NCBI GenBank assembly: GCA_949752735.1
Contig: OX457053.1
Location: 31,561,900-31,625,899, forward strand
Direction: 5' to 3'
From: Lumbricus terrestris
Taxonomy: Eukaryota > Annelida > Clitellata > Crassiclitellata > Lumbricidae
DNA: 64,000 nt
Positions 58,468 through 64,000 of the stretch are shown here, one piece after another. Below the pieces are notes generated by a model. That model searched no databases, had not been told where the DNA came from, and worked only from the letters and a program-made list of their open reading frames with translations. Position numbers and translations under genes: made by a program. The number at the start of each line of letters is the position of its first letter. Position 1 is the first letter of the stretch.

Positions 58468-58545
58468 GGGTTGATATAATAGATAACACTCTGGCTTGAA
58501 GTGCTTATGGTACAGATTCGAATCCTGCAGGATCTCTGAGTTAAG
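58468..58545 (+). mobile_element. tRNA-like sequence at the BEL insertion site
   Basis: GATTCGAATCC (B-box-like), preceded by TGATATAATAGATAAC (weakly A-box-like), suggests a tRNA-derived SINE or tRNA relic. No complete cloverleaf is evident. Confidence 0.4.
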
Positions 58546-58549
58546 CTAT

Positions 58550-59500
58550 TCCTTTTATCCATAGGTGACAGCCAAAGTGCATAGAGCATAAGCCTTGGAA
58601 GGCTTCAACTTTGCGATTTATGTCGTCTGTGATTTGCATTCGTGTGAATTGTTCGAATTGCATAACTTGTACATGTACAGCGCAGTGCGTCTGAAGGTGT
58701 TTCACTAAAGCATAAATATTGCTATTATTATTATTTTATTTTTTTGGCCCTGAGGTACTTCATTCCCCCAGGGACTTATAATTATTATCACAAACTTCAG
58801 ATGCTCTTTAAAAATTAAAATGGATCGCTATTAGGTCAACCATGGATACAAATAAAAGCAAAAACTTGCAACTTCAACACAGCACAGCAGCAAAAATCAA
58901 CAGCCATTGTACGCTGCTACCTCTTAACCAGAGCAGCAACAACAGAGGTCAGCAAGGTCAATCACAGACCTCTTGTTTCAAACAATACAGCCCTGGTGAA
59001 CTCATTGGTCAGATCCAAACAATAGACTCCTCACTATTGGTTACATCTAGACTTACAAGCACTTGAGAACAAAGCAATTAAGTTAACTGTACACTAATTG
59101 CCCCAGCGACATTAAACAGCTGCCTAAAATAGTTCCGGCTGCAAGCAATCAGGACAGAAAGGCTAACACTGACCTTATACCTAGTCTTTGTTTCAAGGTC
59201 AAAAGCACCATCACCGAAAATAAAAACCAAAACTAGGACATACTTATCAGATGCCCAAAGCAGTGGATAATTGGTAAAGGGTAGTCTCCAATGAAATACG
59301 AACCATGATCCCTGTAATAACCTCAAGCAAACTTGTCCTTTATGCACCAGCGCTTGCGGCAAGATAGTAATGTGGCCTTCATGAAGCATATGTGACCTCG
59401 GCCACAAAAATGGACCACTTCTCACTTATTATAGACAAGCAAGACCATGAATATTGATTTTTGCATCTAATAATAATAATACTATTATTATTACTAAATT
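58550..59500. other. Intergenic, nothing recognised
   Basis: Short frames only. Confidence 0.5.
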
Positions 59501-59508
59501 ACTATTTG

Positions 59509-59714
59509 TGGGTCGCGGTGGTGTAGTCGTTGCCTTGAAGCCGGAAGGTTCGAGGTTCGAATCCACCTCAAGTCGCCGCGTAGGGACCTTGGGCAAGTCC
59601 TTCACTCGCAATTGCTCAGCGCTTCGGCATGAAACTCCGATGTAGTGTCCGCTCTGCAGTTGAGAGCGCCTCTGAGTAGTGTGCGTGAAGGGGCACTATG
59701 ACAAATGCACATAT
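59509..59714 (+). mobile_element. tRNA-derived SINE (type A), copy 3
   Basis: A box TGGTGTAGTCG, B box GGTTCGAATCC, body GGGCAAGTCCTTCACTCGCA, tail GAGAGCGCCTCTGAGTAG...AAGGGGCACTATGACAAATG. Full length; it ends just before the Harbinger-like element at 59737. Confidence 0.9.
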
Positions 59715-60224
59715 AAACAATACTATTCAATGCTTAGGCCAAAAAAAAATAATGCTGTGTTTCCGGTAACAGAGCTAAAAAAAATTGGGTAGGTAGGTCG
59801 AAAAATATTTTTATTTTGTAAAATATTTTTATACAGTGATTATCCGAAAAATTATACCCCACTACTCTTTTTTGCGTAAAAGGTACACACTGCAGCAAAG
59901 TACGTGTTTTAAGCAAGTATAAACTGCCTATTTCCTCGACTGTCTGCACCTAAAACTGCTCTAGAAAACAATTCTATTAATTTCATTTTGTTAACATCTT
60001 TTCTGGTAAGATAAAGTGGGAAGGGAAGGGGAAGATGAGTGCGAACAGAACATCACTGCTAGGGGTCGTTCCAGGCTAGCCGAGCCAGTTACTAGTTACA
60101 CCTAGAGGTCGCTAGATCTATTTTCCCTAGTCAACGTTAGAGGTGGCTCAAGTGAGAATGATAAGGTTAGAGGTTTCTCAAGACTGGCAGCCAGGAAGTA
60201 GTTAAGCAGGCGTAAAACTCTAAT

Positions 60225-60425
60225 GCAGTGTCCACACTGTAGTTGGGAGCCCTTCTGAGTAGTTAGCTTGAACAGGTGCTATAGAAATTGAGAGATCAAT
60301 AAAATAAAATGAGACATTCTATTAACTTGAAAACTGTTCTTTTTGGCCATGCTGGAGTCGGGAGCCCCTCTGAGTAGTTTCCTTGAAGAGGTGCTATATA
60401 ACTACTTGAATGAATGAATGAATGT
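60225..60425 (+). mobile_element. Two SINE/LINE tail fragments inside Harbinger copy 2
   Basis: AATGCAGTGTCCACACTGTA + GTTGGGAGCCCTTCTGAGTA (60225-60300) and GAGTCGGGAGCCCCTCTGAG...GAGGTGCTATATAAC followed by (TGAA)n (60355-60425). The first joins the host element at AAACTC, a word present in both sequences. Confidence 0.68.
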
Positions 60426-60439
60426 TAAATCCTTCACCA

Positions 60440-60615
60440 AAGAGTGCTCGAAATAAAAGAGAACTGCTCAGTGAGCGGAAGAGAGCAGAGTTAGTAGAAG
60501 AGAGCACTCTGAGCTCAAAAAGGCACAATAAACACAAGAGCACACTGAGCAAAAGAGAGCAGAAAGAGGCAGAGAGCAAAGGAGGGCACAGTGATCACAA
60601 GAGAGCCTAGTCAGC
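60440..60615 (+). repeat. Degenerate AGAGAGCA/GAGCACA repeat
   Basis: Purine-rich tandem-like sequence with recurrent AAGAGAGCA blocks. Confidence 0.65.
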
Positions 60616-61520
60616 TTAGGAAGTTAAAGTGAGCAAAACGAGCTACCGTGAGATGGATGGATCCGATTTGACCAGGGTCTATGACAACAGAGGCCGTTAC
60701 CCTGGACAGAAATTTGCTCAGCGTATTACAGCACTCAAGAGCTTTCCTTTCAGATCTATTACTCTCTCCCCCATCCACCCCATAACCGCCTGCCTTGTCA
60801 AACTACGTGGGAAACTATTGATTGCTCTAATTAACAGACCATTATATACCTTGAAAGACGGCTGCTTACGATCGTCGCCTGGCTTAGTGAATGCTATGTA
60901 CATCTCATATACGGAAGACAATGCCACTGTAAAAAAATTCCATTAAATTTTCCGAGTCGTGGCAATAAAAGTGAGACGGTCGAGTTACCGGAAACACATT
61001 TTTTGTGCTAAGATCCAACTTTATATGGAAGACAATCCCACTGTATTATGTTAAAAAAATGAAAAAAAAAATGAAATTTTTTTTACAAAATTATTTGAGT
61101 CGCGGCAATAAAAGAGGGTCGGTCGGGTTACCGGAAACACAACATTATTTTTTTTGGGCCTTAATATAATTGATTGAGCTGAAAACTCAAACCTGCTGCG
61201 ATGTAAGTTGCATCTATGGCTCACTGTGCTAAAAATCTATTATCCCACATGAAACGTTAAGGCAAATAAATGCTCAATCACGTACAGAGAGCTACCAATT
61301 ATACACCTCATATATCATGGTTTTGTTAATAAGGGTCAAAAATCTTGGATCACAAACTTTTCTGCCTGATTATCTCAAGACAACAGCCGAAGGGACTGTC
61401 AAATCCATTTGGAACAAGTAACGCTGAAGTCACAGACACAAAACCCAGTGAATGTGCTCCAACACCAAGCAATATATGTATGTGTGACATGTGCGTATGA
61501 GCACTCGTTTGTTTTTATGT

Positions 61521-61728
61521 GCACTTGTTATAGCGATTCTTCAAGATTTCTACTTAGAAGCGCTCCCAACTACAGCAAAGACACTGAATCTGAGTTTCAC
61601 ACCAAGGCATATGAGCAACTGCGGGTAAAGGACTTGCACGGGTCGCAACGTAGCGGCCTGAGATGGGTTTTAACCTGCAACATTCTGACTCCAAGGCAAG
61701 GAACATACACCTACACCACCGTGCCCCA
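61521..61728 (-). mobile_element. tRNA-derived SINE (type A), copy 4, diverged
   Basis: The minus strand shows A box TGGTGTAGGTG, a diverged B box GGTTAAAACCC, GCAAGTCCTTTACCCGCAGT, and the tail GGGAGCGCTTCTAAGTAG...CGCTATAACAA. Confidence 0.78.
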
Positions 61729-61889
61729 CAAGTTCTTGAACGTCGGTGTCTGCTCATAGCAACGGCTACATCTAATGGTGTAGCTCTGTGTATCATGTGT
61801 ACAGTAAATCGTGTGGAAAATCTAGTAGCACTTCGGCATCGCTACATGCATCTACCTTGTTAGATTTCAACCTGATCCATCCGCTTGTT

Positions 61890-61945
61890 GATGGGCATTA
61901 GTCCAGTGGTTAGCAGACGCCAGGGAGTGTTAATCAAAGGTCAAC
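61890..61945 (+). mobile_element. Possible tRNA-like SINE head
   Basis: TTAGTCCAGTGGTTAGCAGA resembles a tRNA 5' half (A box). No clear B box or body follows. Confidence 0.35.
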
Positions 61946-61949
61946 TTTC

Positions 61950-63700
61950 TGGCATGGCAAAAACTGGCTTTGATATTGTGTATCCCCTAAAAATGTTGTA
62001 TTCGAGGAATAAGAAAAAATCAAGTTGTTCATACTCTACATACATGGCTACCTCCTGGTATTGAATTAACAGATTGCTATTGATTGAGGTCCCATTAATT
62101 ACACTTATAACATATGCAAAGTCATTAAATAAAGCATATTCGTCAGGCTTTATCAAAGTATGCTACATGTCATCAGCAATGTAATGCAACTAGTCATAAA
62201 TATAGAAATTATATAGCACAATTTTGACCATGCTGCCTTTGCTGTACAGTTTACAGTTTCTTGTTTCATATGCGGCTCATGCACTGATCTACAAATGCTC
62301 AAGTTGCTCTCCAGTTAAAAGTAACCAGGCTGATCATTCATAATCGTAATCACAGACCAATAAAGTATTTTTAACAGAGACTCATCACAGCTAACGTAAT
62401 AAAATTCAGCAACATACAATGACCTATACAACCAATCCCTTACAACAATTGCCAGCTCTGCTCACTAACCAGAGAAGTTACCTGTTGCTACTAACCTGAC
62501 CTCCAAAGATTATTTTATTTTGTGAGCACTGTCTCCCTGATAAGTGAATCTAGATATTAAATTGCGAACACTTCAGTGTCTAAATAGGTCTAGAGGTGTT
62601 ATATAAATCTTTGAACAAACTTACATTAATTACATGAAAATCTGATCTAATTGCATGATCCTCAGTGTATATTAATCAAATCTGACAAATGTGACAATGT
62701 CTGAATTGCCACTAAAATCATAAGGAATATGACCAGAAATTCACCAGCTCAAAAGAAATCTTCAAATGTGTTACAACCTGAATAGAAAACCTGATTAGCA
62801 GCAAATCGAAACACATAAAATCTCGGAATCTTGTGATCTGCAAAGCTAACAAATTATTCTACATTACATTCCATCTGAAGACTGTTCTGAGATAGCATCC
62901 CAGCCAATTATTTTAAATTATATCAAGTTTTAAATTGAGAATGAAATGGCATTAGTAACTGAGCACAAACAACACACACATTTATATTCAATAATTCCCC
63001 CAAATAAAAACAGTATTGAAATATCATGTAATACACAGGTCTCAACAATATGTATTTACAAATTTTATTCTGTAATCTTGTGACAAAAAAAGAAAGCTGC
63101 AGTATTTGCAGATTTTGGCAATCTTGAGAGAATGGTTAACTATTCAATAGAAATTTACAAATCACGGCTTTCTGCCTAGCCACAATTCAAAGAGATGTGT
63201 GCTAAAGCTGGCTGCACTGAGCATGCATGCTCTTTGTCACAATAATGTCTGACTCTGGGTATGTCCTTCATGGCTGCTCTTTCCAGCTCGTGAATCAAGA
63301 TACTCTTTACAGCCATGTTTTCATAATCTCGTATCTGTATAATTCCGCACCCTGACCTCACAAGAAGGGATTCATAAGCAAGATGCTGTATACTTATCAA
63401 CATGCTTTATAACATTAATATATTATTAAATCTATGTATCCCCATTTCTTTAAATTGTGATGTCCTATTGTGCATAAATTGCAACTGGGGTAATAAACAC
63501 CATACTTATTTACTTACTTATTAAAATAGTCATTGTGCAATCTACATAAATAATACGCATTTAACATTTAAGTTAAAATCAGTGCAACAAGGTCACTAAG
63601 AGTATGCACACATTCATCTGTCAGGGATCAGTTTTAAAATAAATTTTCACAAAAGCTATGGTCAGCTTCCAACAACCAGTATAAAAATCTTCTTAACTCA
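61950..63700. other. Intergenic or intronic, nothing recognised
   Basis: AT-rich, short frames only. Confidence 0.5.
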
Positions 63701-63729
63701 GAAAACTGTACAAAGAGTGCGCACATGAG

Positions 63730-63981
63730 TCACGTGACATCGTCAACCACCTCAAATGCTAACTGTCCTACGGGTCTAAAATTACAACAATACTGCAGGT
63801 CACTTATGTTTGCTGCAGTTAATAACCTCAGAATCTTTTCTGCAACCATGATATGTTGTCTGGTACGTTCAAAATAAATTCCATTTCGCGATAAGTCGTT
63901 CATACTATCGACGAACGTTGAGACGCCATCGTCCTTGCAGCTTTGGTCCACAATCATCAATCGTCTCATCTTCAAGGCCAT
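63730..63981 (-). CDS. Hypothetical short frame, possibly exonic
   Basis: An 83-codon minus-strand frame starting MALKMRRLMIVDQSCKDDGV, with balanced composition and no low-complexity sequence, close to the window edge. I do not recognise it. A pyrimidine-poor ATGGTTGCAG inside could also be read as a splice acceptor. It may be chance. Confidence 0.22.
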   Translation of the reverse strand: MALKMRRLMIVDQSCKDDGVSTFVDSMNDLSRNGIYFERTRQHIMVAEKILRLLTAANISDLQYCCNFRPVGQLAFEVVDDVT

Positions 63982-64000
63982 AACATTACTTTCTTTCCAC

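Larger units (their letters stand above)
59737..61160. mobile_element. PIF/Harbinger-like element, TSD TTA, copy 2 (inverted, with internal insertion)
   Basis: The ends are GGCCAAAAAAAAATAATG and CATTATTTTTTTTGGGCC, with TTA at 59734-59736 and 61161-61163. The outer parts match the copy at 43297-44075 in reverse orientation. About 700 bp of extra sequence (roughly 60225-60940) interrupts it, including two LINE/SINE tails and an AGAGAGCA-type repeat. Confidence 0.8.

Overview
This window is eukaryotic (metazoan) nuclear DNA, mostly non-coding and dense in transposons and simple repeats. Spliced and intronless animal genes, tRNA-derived SINEs, non-LTR retrotransposon tails, a BEL/Pao LTR retrotransposon and many terminal-inverted-repeat (TIR) DNA transposons with readable target-site duplications (TSDs) all point to an animal. 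A marine invertebrate, perhaps an echinoderm or other non-vertebrate deuterostome, is my best guess. That guess rests only on general repeat flavour and the abundance of the palindrome TAGGCCTA in the left part, so it is weak. All alignments and counts here were made by eye.

Layout. From 1 to about 28 kb lie microsatellites and nested DNA transposons: hAT elements with 8-bp TSDs, a decayed Tc1/mariner element, a TIR family with a 9-bp TSD and ends of the form TAGxxTGxTCCA, and several LINE tails. Within this stretch are one intact intronless rhodopsin-class GPCR gene (8645-9985) and one 5'-truncated LINE reverse transcriptase (22798-24754) with a restriction-like-endonuclease type C-terminus. 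From 29.07 to 30.35 kb a piggyBac-like TTAA-flanked element carries about 1 kb of AT satellite. From 30.5 to 41.2 kb there are minisatellites (30, about 16 and 40 bp units) and hAT MITEs.

The only recognised spliced host gene is an ortholog of SINHCAF/FAM60A on the minus strand (46412 to 42198, four coding exons with consistent splice phases). Its third intron holds a PIF/Harbinger-like element, a 74-bp TTAA-flanked palindromic element and a LINE tail. A possible promoter and 5' UTR exon lie near 49.8-50.1 kb. At 52328-58467 sits a complete BEL/Pao retrotransposon: 207-bp LTRs that look identical, a 5-bp TSD, an initiator-tRNA-Met-like primer site, a polypurine tract and an uninterrupted 1830-codon Gag-Pol frame. 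It is probably a very recent insertion. The last 6 kb contain a second, inverted Harbinger-like copy, SINEs and mostly featureless DNA.

How it fits together. The tRNA-derived SINEs (26.3, 26.6, 59.5 and 61.6 kb) end in the same 3' tail as a LINE fragment at 18.5-18.9 kb, which suggests a SINE/LINE mobilisation partnership. The same SINE and hAT MITE families occur on both sides of a sharp change in TAGGCCTA density near 27 kb, so both sides probably come from one genome.
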